The position numbers and the translations under genes are program-made. The notes below the pieces were generated by a model that searched no databases, had not been told where the DNA came from, and was given only the letters and a program-made list of their open reading frames with translations. Below, one piece after another: positions 17,501 through 26,037 of a stretch of 64,000 bases of DNA. The DNA lies in NCBI RefSeq assembly GCF_001586255.1, contig NZ_CP014544.1, positions 3,194,501-3,258,500 of the forward strand, written 5' to 3'. Within the stretch, counting starts at the first letter, position 1. Each line of letters starts with the position of its first letter. This DNA comes from Zhongshania aliphaticivorans. GTDB lineage: Bacteria > Pseudomonadota > Gammaproteobacteria > Pseudomonadales > Spongiibacteraceae.

Positions 17501-18473
17501 TTTCGGTGCTTTTTACAAGGTAGGCTTCACCGCCCCCCACTTTCGCCATGTCTTGGTAAAAAGCGATCTCGTCGGCGACTTGATTAACAAAACTTTCGCC
17601 GTATACCGCAATGCTATAAGTGGTAACGTTACGGTCGATCTGAGTGCTGTCATCGACGTCTACATAACGCATGAAACGAGTCCACTCGTCGCCCCAGTAG
17701 CTGTCAGCGGGCGTTAAATTAAAGCCGTTGCCATTTCGAATTGTGGCAAACTCATTGTATTTACTTGACCCAGCGCTATAACCAAAGGCCGAGGTCAACT
17801 GTTCTTTCAATTTAGTGCCGGGGTTCCCATTGCCATCTTTTACGCTAGCATTTGCCGCCACTGCATTGCCGATATAAATCATCACCGCATTACTGCAGTT
17901 CGTTGAGGTTTCTTTTATTGCGCTATAGTCAGTGCCAGAACAAGAGGTGGGAAGCCCGTTGAGCGCAGCCCAGGTTTCGGCAACGGCATCACCTAATTGA
18001 CTCTGATTCCCCGGCAGGGTCTGTTTAGTAAGCCCCTTTAAGGTAGAGATCATCGAGTCGATACCAGTCGTGGTGAGCAGTGTTGGCGGAATGAGTAAGT
18101 TGCCACAACCGCCTGGGCTGTCGGAGAACGTCATTACACCTACTTTCAACGTGCCCACCAGATCTGGCGAATTCCGCACGGTTTGCAGCGCATTAACTAT
18201 TGCACACTGCTCCATGCCCCCCACCGTATCGCCCCCTAAAGAAGGCTCAACCGTGGTGGCTAGACCATTTGCGCCGATATACCGGCAGCCATGTACGGCG
18301 TTTGCGCTAACATTCGCGCTGGTATGCCAGGTCAACATTACTGTAGCAGGATCTACCGAGGCACTGCTGCCGACAAACAAGTCAATGTCTTCAGCCATTA
18401 ATGTTGCCGAAGCTAGCGCGCAGCCGAGTGCGGCCAGGGTATTTTTACACCATTTTATCGGCTTTATATTCAT
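14574..18473 (-). CDS. pilY1: PilY1-type tip adhesin A, with degenerate VWA motif
   Basis: 1299 residues with a signal peptide (cleavage near A-M-A, residue 27). The N-terminal half aligns with the VWA region of PilY1, but the metal-site D-x-S-x-S is replaced by W-H-T-S-A near residues 49-53, and the later T-D-G loop reads I-G-N near 201-203. Residues about 515-705 form a Ser/Thr-rich insert with several cysteines. From about 720 onward it resembles the PilY1 C-terminal propeller (VYYGANDGHF at 776-785), with a Ca-loop-like D-R-R-G-D-G-Y-T-D at 1009-1017. It ends operon A. PilY1 proteins sit at the type IV pilus tip and support assembly, adhesion and surface sensing; this copy probably lost VWA metal binding. 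Confidence 0.88.
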   Translation of the reverse strand: MNIKPIKWCKNTLAALGCALASATLMAEDIDLFVGSSASVDPATVMLTWHTSANVSANAVHGCRYIGANGLATTVEPSLGGDTVGGMEQCAIVNALQTVRNSPDLVGTLKVGVMTFSDSPGGCGNLLIPPTLLTTTGIDSMISTLKGLTKQTLPGNQSQLGDAVAETWAALNGLPTSCSGTDYSAIKETSTNCSNAVMIYIGNAVAANASVKDGNGNPGTKLKEQLTSAFGYSAGSSKYNEFATIRNGNGFNLTPADSYWGDEWTRFMRYVDVDDSTQIDRNVTTYSIAVYGESFVNQVADEIAFYQDMAKVGGGEAYLVKSTESDALTRVLLEIFNEVQDVNSVFSSATLPVSANTQGTYENQIYIAMFRPDPSGGPRWIGNVKQFQFGVDDAGSIVLTDADDSTTGSNSIVNSETGGLVDDALSFWTTNTPSNSANWPALPDGFWKNSPEGDGGARDAPDGDLVQKGGAAQMLRVDYLTNSGARRVYTNKCPTGSCGANGLVNFDTSNSALTAYFTTTLSASSRDSISSITAGARGTVNGSVSCTKDKGVSSCVYSLTNIVMTSGSAFDFNASNDAVLLDSDIPGGASCSSSPCSLTASGANSFTLAFSGSNKIEGNFTFTAKPITKVSKLIKVNQSDHGISSGTTNAQKTLDNCQITGNTAGVYNSAGVTGSVVLSGGTYVDSDNFTGRLETWVFTSGASVTCGTSGDTLTAENLINWVRGDDIAGNEAMTGPCPQGSRDSNCPISIRGSVHGDVLHSRPAVVNYGSGTGVVVYYGANDGHFRAINGNQTAVMSNGAGVSVRPGGELWSFVAKDFLDQFPRLFRDDPAIRFPDTPSGSPAERRKYFFDGTTTFFQDDRATSATSGHKYLYLSSRRGGRFMYAMNVTDPFAPSLMWKLDNTIINELGYTWSQPKVTKIGGRDRPVLIFGAGYSPEQDADPVVAADTMGRGVVILDGITGKIIWASLYSCAGIGSSHYASLTTEGVAGTCVANTGLTSAFAADITFLDRRGDGYTDRLYASDVGGNIWRIDLDKSDSYTATGNSVPVSEIAISKFAELGTAGNGKRKFLYGVDIIPTRNHDLVVAVSGDREHPLYTSSTTVGTAQNVQNRFYMLIDRNTGSSAGSTTAIYNSNLLNQTDVSANCFDSVNGGYEASGTDNAAVACSSTNTKRYVFDGRDTNYKGYYFDLAVGEKGVNAPLTEAGTVYFATNQPDTRTDSTSCKSGLGRAFAYKVDLFTGSRTRTEYSGGGLPPSPISGLVNLNDEIRFFIMGGDGDSIYKPSNGKVISSGRKRMYYFYK

Positions 18474-18513
18474 GATAAATCAACTCCAAAACGCGCTGAA
18501 TGTGGCTTGTCGC

Positions 18514-19077
18514 TTAACGGCATGTTGTGCCCTCGCCCGCTCGTAAATAGACGCCCTGATGCATTTCTAATGCGGCACCCGTCACCGAGTCATTTACTCT
18601 AGCAAGCGTGTCCCAGGTCATTTTTACGCAACCTGACTTATTTATTGCTGCGGTGCCGGTGGTATCACTAAAAATATTGCCGCCGACCACTTGCACTGAC
18701 TTAAAGCAATCACGATCTTTGACATTGCGCTCATTCAATTCCGAGCGCATTACCGGTGCCGACCGTAAACAGGTTGGCGGCGGCACTGTGCCCGCCATAT
18801 CGGCAAGTCCGTCACCATTAAAATCGATATCAATAACACTTGGCCCAACGGGTAAAGGTAGTGCGAAATTATTTGGATTGCTGACGTAGGTTTCCAGCGC
18901 GTGGCGAGCAGCTAATTTTGCCTCCATGCGATATTGCTGATTACCGGCAATTTTGAAATTGATATTACTGCCACCAATCATGCTCACGACGATCACGCTG
19001 AATACCCCGAGCATTATCAGCACCACGATCAGCACGACACCTCGCTGGGCTTTATCGCTAGCGATTGTGTTATTCAC
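18514..19077 (-). CDS. pilX: Minor pilin PilX (operon A)
   Basis: 187 residues from the chosen GTG. A type III signal Q-R-G precedes the hydrophobic N-terminal helix VVLIVVLIMLGVF. As in other PilX proteins, the usual Glu at mature position 5 is missing. PilX is one of the minor pilins that prime pilus assembly with PilV, PilW, FimU and PilY1. GGGGGAG lies nine bases upstream of the GTG; a second GTG two codons earlier is possible. It overlaps the end of pilW-A by eight bases and lies 40 bases before pilY1-A. Confidence 0.85.
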   Translation of the reverse strand: MNNTIASDKAQRGVVLIVVLIMLGVFSVIVVSMIGGSNINFKIAGNQQYRMEAKLAARHALETYVSNPNNFALPLPVGPSVIDIDFNGDGLADMAGTVPPPTCLRSAPVMRSELNERNVKDRDCFKSVQVVGGNIFSDTTGTAAINKSGCVKMTWDTLARVNDSVTGAALEMHQGVYLRAGEGTTCR

Positions 19078-20119
19078 TTTCACGCACTCCCCCAACATTG
19101 GGCACACTAATCACCGAGGAGTAGACTTGGCGCTTAAAGCCATCACTAAAGGGCCCGCTGCGGCTGCTTCGTCCCATATCGTAGGTTTTAGCGGCATCGC
19201 CGCCACTGGCGGTTGCCCCCCGCACCAGCATGCTCACTCTTACTGAAACAACATTTGCCCAATTCTTCCAATCGTCCACCTGCCAGGTGCCTGCGCACGC
19301 CGTCGGCGCAGTGTCTACGCGAGGGTCGCTGACGTAACAATCTGGACTACCGTTTAAATCAAGGTCCATACCGTAGGAAAAATGAATATCTTCTACTCCA
19401 GCCACCAACGCCTTGGTGCTCAGAACGCCGCCGCTGAATTCGTGCATTTTTAACGTCGGCTTTCCATCACCGTTACCACCGCCACTACAGTCTTCACAGG
19501 GACTAATAAAATAACTGCGGACCACATAGGGCCAGGCTACCGCTAAGGTATCGCAGTCTTTAATTTGTAAGCTTAAATCGTTCTTGGCAGTAGACAACAC
19601 AAAGGGCAAGCCCGCGTCACAATCTGCAATTTGTAAATAAGGAATATTGGTGCTGGTAATCGTGCTGACATCAATTTGCGTGGGCTCGACACGATGCACA
19701 ACCAAGGCTTCGGAATCGCTCACCGCTTCAGTTGCGAAGCAGCTTGGCAAGGTGCTCGTTGCTGGGTAGCCCACCAGGGGCGCAGGCATCTGTAACGGCG
19801 ACGCCGCAAAGCCAAGATCCGATATATTTGTGGCATTAGCGCAAGGGTCTGGCAGCGTATACGTTGCCACGCCCACCCCAGGATGATACATGCCGTAAAA
19901 CCCGGCCAAAGCGATATCCTCGCTCAATAACTGAAGGGCATAACGACCATTTTCAATTTGATCTGAGGTATTGGCTAAGGCTGAGCGTGTTGAACTCACA
20001 GACGCCATAAGACTAATAATGCCCAGCAACATGAAGGCGCCTAAGCCAAGCGAAATCATGATTTCGACTAAGGACATACCCTGCTGTTTAGCCAGTAGCC
20101 TGGCGCGTTTCGCCATCAT
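19070..20119 (-). CDS. pilW: Minor pilin PilW (operon A)
   Basis: 349 residues. The leader ends in K-Q-Q-G followed by MSLVEIMISLG, with Glu at mature position 5 and the long hydrophobic helix of class III/IV pilin-like proteins. The length and the C-terminal pattern match PilW, the large minor pilin. I chose the ATG that overlaps the pilV-A stop (ATGA), with AGGGTGG about six bases upstream; an in-frame GTG lies three codons earlier. It is in operon A between pilV and pilX. Confidence 0.87.
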   Translation of the reverse strand: MMAKRARLLAKQQGMSLVEIMISLGLGAFMLLGIISLMASVSSTRSALANTSDQIENGRYALQLLSEDIALAGFYGMYHPGVGVATYTLPDPCANATNISDLGFAASPLQMPAPLVGYPATSTLPSCFATEAVSDSEALVVHRVEPTQIDVSTITSTNIPYLQIADCDAGLPFVLSTAKNDLSLQIKDCDTLAVAWPYVVRSYFISPCEDCSGGGNGDGKPTLKMHEFSGGVLSTKALVAGVEDIHFSYGMDLDLNGSPDCYVSDPRVDTAPTACAGTWQVDDWKNWANVVSVRVSMLVRGATASGGDAAKTYDMGRSSRSGPFSDGFKRQVYSSVISVPNVGGVRESE

Positions 20120-20691
20120 GACAGCCACCCTATACGCACAATAGAACTCACTATTCGCCGCTGCTTTTCATCACCAAAAGCATTAAGGCCACAGGTATTA
20201 TCGGCGGGCGGGGCCACCGTTTTATTCATGCCCTGCCACGCGACGGTGATGCGGTAGGTACGCTCGGCGGCACTCACTTGCACAATGCAACCTCTGGCGC
20301 CGACCATTGCACCACTGTTATTACTGCCCGACTGCTCAGACACTCCATTCAGGGCATTATTCCATGCCGTAAGATCCGCGGTGACCATGGCTTTTTCTGT
20401 CGCAGAGCCACTGGTGCAGGCGGTAAACGTCGACACCCCGTAGCCTAACGTGGCCCCCGTGCTGCCGTAGGAATAGCACTCGACCACCCCGCGATTCGCG
20501 TTCATGCGGTCGGTCATATCTTGCAGTAAGTTCAGTGCCTGTAAGCGCTGATAGGCCTCGACCTCTTGCTGGACGGTACGCACCATTAAACCCGCGGCGC
20601 CCATTACCCCCACCAACAGCACCACCAGCGCCACCAGCACCTCGATAAGCGTAAAACCACGCGCCTTACGCCCTGCCGCTACGCTATTCAT
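20116..20691 (-). CDS. pilV: Minor pilin PilV (operon A)
   Basis: 191 residues. The prepilin leader K-A-R-G is followed by FTLIEVLVALVVLLVG, the pattern of PilV/GspI minor pilins. Cysteines at the C-terminal half probably form a disulfide. The ATG overlaps the last base of the fimU-A stop (TAATG) and its own stop overlaps pilW-A, which indicates translational coupling along the operon. Confidence 0.88.
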   Translation of the reverse strand: MNSVAAGRKARGFTLIEVLVALVVLLVGVMGAAGLMVRTVQQEVEAYQRLQALNLLQDMTDRMNANRGVVECYSYGSTGATLGYGVSTFTACTSGSATEKAMVTADLTAWNNALNGVSEQSGSNNSGAMVGARGCIVQVSAAERTYRITVAWQGMNKTVAPPADNTCGLNAFGDEKQRRIVSSIVRIGWLS

Positions 20692-21146
20692 TAACAGCTC
20701 CCCGATTCACTGCTGGGCTTACCGCTTAAGGAAATCGACACACATTTGCTGCGACTCGCGGTTCCCGAGCTGGGTGCTAAGGTAAATTCGGCGGCGACAC
20801 TGGCGCGACCGTTGCTGCCATAAATAACGCTTGTTACCCCACTGCTCACCGTAATTCCGCCAACACCATCGACCGTCCGCAATACCGCAGTACCGGCGCT
20901 AACTGTCCAGCCATTGGACCAGCCACCAGCCGCTTGCGCTACCGTTACGTCGGTATTTCGGGTTACCGCTTCACTACGCGCTAAATTTATTGCACCAATT
21001 AAATCGTTGCTGGCGCTGCGTACCCGCTGATTCTCCATAAAAACATTAAAGGACGGCGCGGCGATCGATGCCAATATCGCAACAATTGCCAAGGTGACCA
21101 TTAGCTCAAGCAGTGTATAACCGCGCTTTAAATTCAATTCCAGCAT
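20691..21146 (-). CDS. fimU: GspH/FimT-type minor pilin (FimU position, operon A)
   Basis: 151 residues. Leader L-K-R-G, then YTLLELMVTLAIVAILASIA, then the GspH/FimT signature around ASNDLIGAINLARSEAVTRN (residues about 45-65). Two cysteines lie in the last 20 residues. By position before pilV it corresponds to FimU; FimT cannot be excluded on sequence alone. It overlaps the end of pilE-A by 13 bases. Confidence 0.85.
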   Translation of the reverse strand: MLELNLKRGYTLLELMVTLAIVAILASIAAPSFNVFMENQRVRSASNDLIGAINLARSEAVTRNTDVTVAQAAGGWSNGWTVSAGTAVLRTVDGVGGITVSSGVTSVIYGSNGRASVAAEFTLAPSSGTASRSKCVSISLSGKPSSESGSC

Positions 21147-21553
21147 CGGCTTGCTCCGCTGGCGTGACCTTTCTCACCCTGACTATTTAAGGTCAGCGTG
21201 CCGCAGCTATCGCCGCTTTGTGTGCCGCTAGATTTAGGTGTCGCCGTGATGGTGTAACTCGGCGGCGCGGTTGTGTTATCGCCCGCCGTCGTAACGGTGT
21301 AATTGGTAGCAACTTCGCTTGGCGGGCTTGCGCCTAGCGCCGTCATATCTGCAGCGTAGGCGCGGGCATCTAGAAAGCGGCGCTCTTGCAAATTCGCTAC
21401 TTCAAGGAGATAACTCGTTGCCGCCGAACGATTCGCGCGCTCAACATAATCGCGATACGAAGGCATAGCGATCATAGAAATGATCGCAATTATCGCGACG
21501 GTAATCATTAGCTCAATCAAAGTGAAGCCGCGTTGCCGGGCAGAAACATTCAT
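21134..21553 (-). CDS. pilE: Type IV pilin PilE-like (operon A)
   Basis: 139 residues. Leader R-Q-R-G is followed by FTLIELMITVAIIAIISMIA, then the PSYRDYVERANRSAA segment of PilE-type minor pilins, and a cysteine pair (about 117 and 137) that would close the C-terminal D-region. It is the first gene of operon A, while its counterpart ends operon B. The ribosome site is weak: AGGA lies about 13 bases upstream of the ATG. A possible sigma-54 site lies about 36 bases upstream. Confidence 0.87.
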   Translation of the reverse strand: MNVSARQRGFTLIELMITVAIIAIISMIAMPSYRDYVERANRSAATSYLLEVANLQERRFLDARAYAADMTALGASPPSEVATNYTVTTAGDNTTAPPSYTITATPKSSGTQSGDSCGTLTLNSQGEKGHASGASRCWN

Positions 21554-21588
21554 GAGAAAAAAGCATCCTGTAAATTGGGCGTTTACAG

Positions 21589-21603
21589 GCTAAACCGCCG
21601 CCA
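21589..21603 (-). promoter_or_regulatory. Candidate sigma-54 promoter of operon A
   Basis: On the minus strand the sequence TGGCGGCGGTTTAGC contains the invariant GG-N10-GC spacing of RpoN promoters, with TGGC at -24. The -12 element (TAGC rather than TTGC) and the -22/-21 bases deviate. The start of transcription would fall about 24 bases before pilE-A. PilR, a sigma-54 activator, is encoded nearby. This is a pattern match only. Confidence 0.35.
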
Positions 21604-21629
21604 GCGCAATGTCAGGCTGATTCCGACAA

Positions 21630-21651
21630 CTGGTCGTTTTTCAACGACCAG
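21630..21651. terminator. Hairpin between operons B and A
   Basis: CTGGTCGTT and AACGACCAG form a perfect nine-base stem around TTTC. It lies 61 bases after the pilE-B stop and just upstream of the candidate sigma-54 site. It may end operon B, or the dyad may be a regulator-binding site; there is no T-run on the minus strand. Confidence 0.5.
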
Positions 21652-21711
21652 CGGCAGGCAGCAAGGCTAATTTGTATCGTTAGGTGAAATAGCGCTGACG
21701 TAGACGCTCTC

Positions 21712-22149
21712 TTAGCGCCGCCAGCAATCGGCAACCGTTTTACTAGAACCAGATGGCTTATCGAGCAAGGCCAATTGCCCAGTTTCATTTAACGTAAAGT
21801 TACCGCAGGCGTCGCCCACCATGGGGCCGCTGCGGGTTGCCTTAAGGGTAAAGGTATTATTTGCGGCAGCCGTTGCCGCTATAGTGTAAAACGCCGTGCC
21901 ACTGTCGGGCACCCTGCTAACAAAAACAGCGGGAAGCGCGGTGCCCCCAGAGGCTGTTGTATAGCGGCCATTAGCCGAGTAATAGCGCTCTAGGGCCTGG
22001 GCACTGCTAAAGAGCGCATTAGTTGCTTCGTTACGCCGCGACTTAGCAATTTGCTCTTGATAACTGGGATAGGCAATTGAAGCCAGTATCCCAATTATCG
22101 CAACAGTGATCATCAACTCTACTAAAGTAAAACCCAAATTCCGTTTCAC
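21712..22149 (-). CDS. pilE: Type IV pilin PilE-like (operon B)
   Basis: 145 residues. Leader K-R-N-L-G is followed by FTLVELMITVAIIGILASIA and PSYQEQIAKSRRNEA, with a C-terminal cysteine pair. The start is decided by the ribosome site: AGGAG lies seven bases upstream of a GTG giving VKRNLGF, a standard short leader. An ATG five codons upstream overlaps the pilY1-B stop (ATGA) but would place AGGAG inside the coding sequence. It is the last gene of operon B, as pilE is in Pseudomonas aeruginosa. Confidence 0.87.
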   Translation of the reverse strand: MKRNLGFTLVELMITVAIIGILASIAYPSYQEQIAKSRRNEATNALFSSAQALERYYSANGRYTTASGGTALPAVFVSRVPDSGTAFYTIAATAAANNTFTLKATRSGPMVGDACGNFTLNETGQLALLDKPSGSSKTVADCWRR

Positions 22150-22160
22150 ACATATACTCC

Positions 22161-25100
22161 TCATTGAAACTGCCGCCATGACTGTCTACCTAATAGCTCA
22201 CCTTCACCGGCAGACTCAGTGACCACACCGATTGTCCCGCTGCTGCCAGAGGTATATTTATATTCAAGGTCGCCAGCGCCAATAATGCCCGGCGTTTTTA
22301 TCATTTCGTCACTGCCACGGCCGCTGATGGGGTAGTACTTACCTTCAAACAAGATTTGATCTAGCTCATCAACCTTGCCATCGGCATTTACATCTAAGGC
22401 TGGGCTGCTCAAGCGCCCACCATTGTTCGCATCTAGTTCCATTAACCAGCTCCGGCCACCGTAACCACAGGCATCGCTATTCGGAATAATGCTAGTAAAA
22501 ATAATACGGCCATTTCGCAGTATTGGCTTTGATACCGCGCGTTCACCATTTGCGACCCCAGATGGCGCCAATAGCCGCAAATGCCAACCGTATACCGGTG
22601 TGCTAGTTGCACTATTATTGCTAACCAAGCGCACCGGGAAGGCACTACTGCTGCCGTCAGTAAGCGTCCCGGTATTTTCGTAAACCACGGTTTGGGTAAC
22701 TAAATCGCCACGATTAAGCACTCTAGCGCCGACATCTCTTATGCCGTAAAAATCTTGTATTTGTGGACTGCTGCCCACGACGGCATCGGCGTATTCAAAG
22801 TATTTACCCGTTCCAAAATACACCATGTAACCGCTTTCTTTGTGAGATCCAACCGTGGGTCGCACCGTAATTGGCTGCGCAAGGCCATTATTATCCACGG
22901 CCTGAAAGAGTGGTTTAGGAACACTGCCGTCTTTAAACGCAACATCCCATGTTGCAATTGAATTACCAGTAAAATCAAACTTCCACAGATTACCTTTTAA
23001 ATCGCCTGCATAAACATAGTCAGTTATGCGGTCGCTATCAACATCGACGGGGACCGGTGTCCCCAGCCCATTACCGACGCCACTAACACCGGTATCGATT
23101 GCCTTTAATACGGCGCCTGTCGCCAGATCTACGACAAATAATTTCACATTGTCACCAGAGGCGTAGCCATTACCAAAAATGGCAACCCATTTATTTTCAG
23201 CGTCCAAACGCGCAATTACTGGCTCGCTCATGGCAACACCAAGCTTGTCGGTGTCTAACAACGATGTCGCTTTCTCCCACAGGAAATTGCTCTTGGTTAA
23301 CGAGGCCGGATCGGTAACATCAATGGCAAACACCGACTTGCCACCCGCACCCATGGACCCAATCAATACGGTTCGCCACTGACCGTTAATATAGGCATCG
23401 CTTGCCCGCGGCGAACCGTCTACTGTGTAGCTGTGCACATAAGCAGGGTCGGTCAGCGCCGCTAATTTCGGAAAGCTTGCCACCGGCAAGTAGGCGAATT
23501 TTTCTTTGCCCGTCAGCGCGTCAAAGCCGTGGAGCATGCCATCGTTAGCACCAACATAAATCATTGATGTGCGAGACTTCTTCGCATTCAAAAAGGTTTT
23601 ATAACTACTGCCTTCAGTGCCGCTCAAAACCCCAAAACCATAGTCCGCTAAATTGTCGACAAAATAGGGATCTGAATTAATGATATCGCCCAATGGAGTG
23701 GAGCGCTGACGCAAGGTAATGCCTTCCTTGCTCTTGTCCCCACGCAGCCACGACAGCCGATCTAATGCGGTCGTTGGCGAGCCACCGGCAAGCAACGCCG
23801 TCTGTAAACTTAAGGAAAGCGCATTATAATTACTTCCCGTAAAGCTAATAGCCGACGTCACTAGAGTACCCGGCGCGCCCAAGCCAACAACAATATTACG
23901 AGTGGCGGCACTGGCAATACTGTTGTTATTGGAATCCCAGGCGACCCCTTTCAAACTGCCGTCAGAATTTAAATTGTAGGCGACAATTCGACCAGCCCAA
24001 TCCAAACTATTAAAACTCGCCTGATACACCAACGTGCCCGAATCCAAGCGTGTTGAGTTAGAGGCTATTGACGACGCCGACGATTTACTTTGGCTAGTAA
24101 TGGTGTCCAGTACACCAGACAAGTCGTTGGCAAATTTAGCAGGCTCTGCCGCGCTAAAGAATCCGCCGCGACTGTTCACTCCAGCATGTAATAAATCATC
24201 AATTTTATGGGCGTCGGCACTGGTTGGATTTGGCCAATCGATATTGGCGCCACTCTTTATTGCGGCAAATGCCGTCGCAGGATCAATCGTACCGGCCACA
24301 CCCAAGCCGACACCAAAGGTAACCATATGCTGCCAGAAGGCCGGATTATCTTTCGTCTCCGCAAGCGTGTTGGGCATATCGTTGCGTAAATCATTTTTCC
24401 AGTAATACATTGCCACATCAGCAAGGGTGTCGCTGCGACTGTCTTTAAACGGCGAAACCGCTTTGTACTGATAGCTTTGCCCCGCAGACCCGGTATGGGT
24501 CGGGTTATCTGTACCGTCGTTATTATTACCGCCAGCGCCAGACACGGAACTTCCAGACCAATAACCGTCCGTCATTAATACCGTGTAATTGCGGCGACAA
24601 GACAACTGCGTACTGGTGTCATTCGTGCCGGGGGTAGCACCCCAAGGCCCTTTATTATCGGTACGTTTATAGTAAGTGCCGACAGCATCAATAGCACGCC
24701 GCAAAGGCGTACCTGCACTGGGAATATCTCGACCATATAGTGCGTCATAAAACGCATCTCGATCACTGCCAGCAAACTTCCGCACGCCTTTAACAACAAC
24801 CTCAGAGTTCACGCCATCTACGCTAGTACTGGACTGATTTATACTACCAAAGCCAATTCGTAAACCGCTGCTTTGGCTAACAAAGGCAAAGCCGGAGCCC
24901 GCTCTCGCCATTGACACTCGCGAACGATAATAGGTATACCAGTTAGCGAAGTTTTGAATTTCCTCAGCGTAAGTACACACCCCCAATGAGGCCGCCGCGC
25001 AGTCGTCACGCTTTTCCCGGCCGTGACCAGTGAAGGTTTGACCCGATCTAATTTGCTTCCGCTCGTAACTCGCCCAATTCCAATAACTGCCGCTGCCCTT

Positions 25101-25979
25101 GTACCAAAAATAGGTTGCCGGCCAAAATGTTTTAATACTATTGGTACTGGTGCAGCTATCATCACTCTTGCAACTAAACCAATAATTACTATTGTAGTTG
25201 CTATTATCTACCGTCAAATTTCGACAAAACGCGGCATTTGGTAACAGCGTCGTGCGCATTGGATTATGCAGTGCGCACACCGGATTTGCATTTGGGTAGC
25301 TACTATTATTCGATTTTATCCATGGGTAATAGGTGGAGGATGGATTGTAATAAAGACTATTAATTTGCGGTGAACGCGAGCGCGCATTATAAGGATCGTT
25401 ATCGTCAACGGTAGGCACATAATTTGAATAATCACTGCCACCGTAAATACCATTTGCACGAGGAAATATATAGCGACTACTCCCGGCGATGATATCATCA
25501 GGCATTAATTCAAACTGCATAGACCCAGAGTCATCTAACACATACATTACATTGGGCGGTATAGATTGAGTCAAAAACAGTGGCGCTTGTGCAATACCCT
25601 CTAAGCTTGTTGACACGGGATCGGTGCACCCCAACTTTTTACCTTCAACAGTTACCGTCGCAATGCATGTATAAGAATTACTATTACTATTCAAGACTGT
25701 CAATATATTGCCGCTAGTACGAAACGCTGAACTTGGGCAGCTACTCGCATTACCGCTTTTTAAAACATAACTTACGACTCGGTCAATACTGGAAAGCGTC
25801 GAGTAAACATAACTGTCGTTACTATTATTCTTCCCAATATCAACAATAGAGGTTTCTGTCACGGTGCAAGACACTTGCGCTGACGCGGGTAGCGAAAAGC
25901 CCGCAGCCATCACAAACACGACCGCAAGCAAGCCTATTTTTTTGCCTACGCTTGCTGCATATTTATTTTGCTGTTGCAT
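22161..25979 (-). CDS. pilY1: PilY1-type tip adhesin B, canonical
   Basis: 1272 residues with a signal peptide (cleavage near S-A-Q, residue 35). A short cysteine-bearing N-terminal domain precedes a VWA domain with an intact metal site: D149-D-S-G-S in YVLDDSGSM, Thr424 and Asp470 in LMTDGYW. The C-terminal propeller begins near 745 with the conserved LRGDKSKEG and LGDIINSDP, and has a full Ca-binding loop D-V-D-S-D-R-I-T-D at 979-987. The ATG chosen has AGGGGA eight bases upstream; the frame is open for 62 more codons inside pilX-B. Expected at the pilus tip, where it links assembly, retraction and adhesion. Confidence 0.93.
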   Translation of the reverse strand: MQQQNKYAASVGKKIGLLAVVFVMAAGFSLPASAQVSCTVTETSIVDIGKNNSNDSYVYSTLSSIDRVVSYVLKSGNASSCPSSAFRTSGNILTVLNSNSNSYTCIATVTVEGKKLGCTDPVSTSLEGIAQAPLFLTQSIPPNVMYVLDDSGSMQFELMPDDIIAGSSRYIFPRANGIYGGSDYSNYVPTVDDNDPYNARSRSPQINSLYYNPSSTYYPWIKSNNSSYPNANPVCALHNPMRTTLLPNAAFCRNLTVDNSNYNSNYWFSCKSDDSCTSTNSIKTFWPATYFWYKGSGSYWNWASYERKQIRSGQTFTGHGREKRDDCAAASLGVCTYAEEIQNFANWYTYYRSRVSMARAGSGFAFVSQSSGLRIGFGSINQSSTSVDGVNSEVVVKGVRKFAGSDRDAFYDALYGRDIPSAGTPLRRAIDAVGTYYKRTDNKGPWGATPGTNDTSTQLSCRRNYTVLMTDGYWSGSSVSGAGGNNNDGTDNPTHTGSAGQSYQYKAVSPFKDSRSDTLADVAMYYWKNDLRNDMPNTLAETKDNPAFWQHMVTFGVGLGVAGTIDPATAFAAIKSGANIDWPNPTSADAHKIDDLLHAGVNSRGGFFSAAEPAKFANDLSGVLDTITSQSKSSASSIASNSTRLDSGTLVYQASFNSLDWAGRIVAYNLNSDGSLKGVAWDSNNNSIASAATRNIVVGLGAPGTLVTSAISFTGSNYNALSLSLQTALLAGGSPTTALDRLSWLRGDKSKEGITLRQRSTPLGDIINSDPYFVDNLADYGFGVLSGTEGSSYKTFLNAKKSRTSMIYVGANDGMLHGFDALTGKEKFAYLPVASFPKLAALTDPAYVHSYTVDGSPRASDAYINGQWRTVLIGSMGAGGKSVFAIDVTDPASLTKSNFLWEKATSLLDTDKLGVAMSEPVIARLDAENKWVAIFGNGYASGDNVKLFVVDLATGAVLKAIDTGVSGVGNGLGTPVPVDVDSDRITDYVYAGDLKGNLWKFDFTGNSIATWDVAFKDGSVPKPLFQAVDNNGLAQPITVRPTVGSHKESGYMVYFGTGKYFEYADAVVGSSPQIQDFYGIRDVGARVLNRGDLVTQTVVYENTGTLTDGSSSAFPVRLVSNNSATSTPVYGWHLRLLAPSGVANGERAVSKPILRNGRIIFTSIIPNSDACGYGGRSWLMELDANNGGRLSSPALDVNADGKVDELDQILFEGKYYPISGRGSDEMIKTPGIIGAGDLEYKYTSGSSGTIGVVTESAGEGELLGRQSWRQFQ

Positions 25980-26037
25980 GAGCTTTCCCCTACGCATATT
26001 GCGCGCTGTGATCCTTGTGTAAAGCCGACAATGGCTC

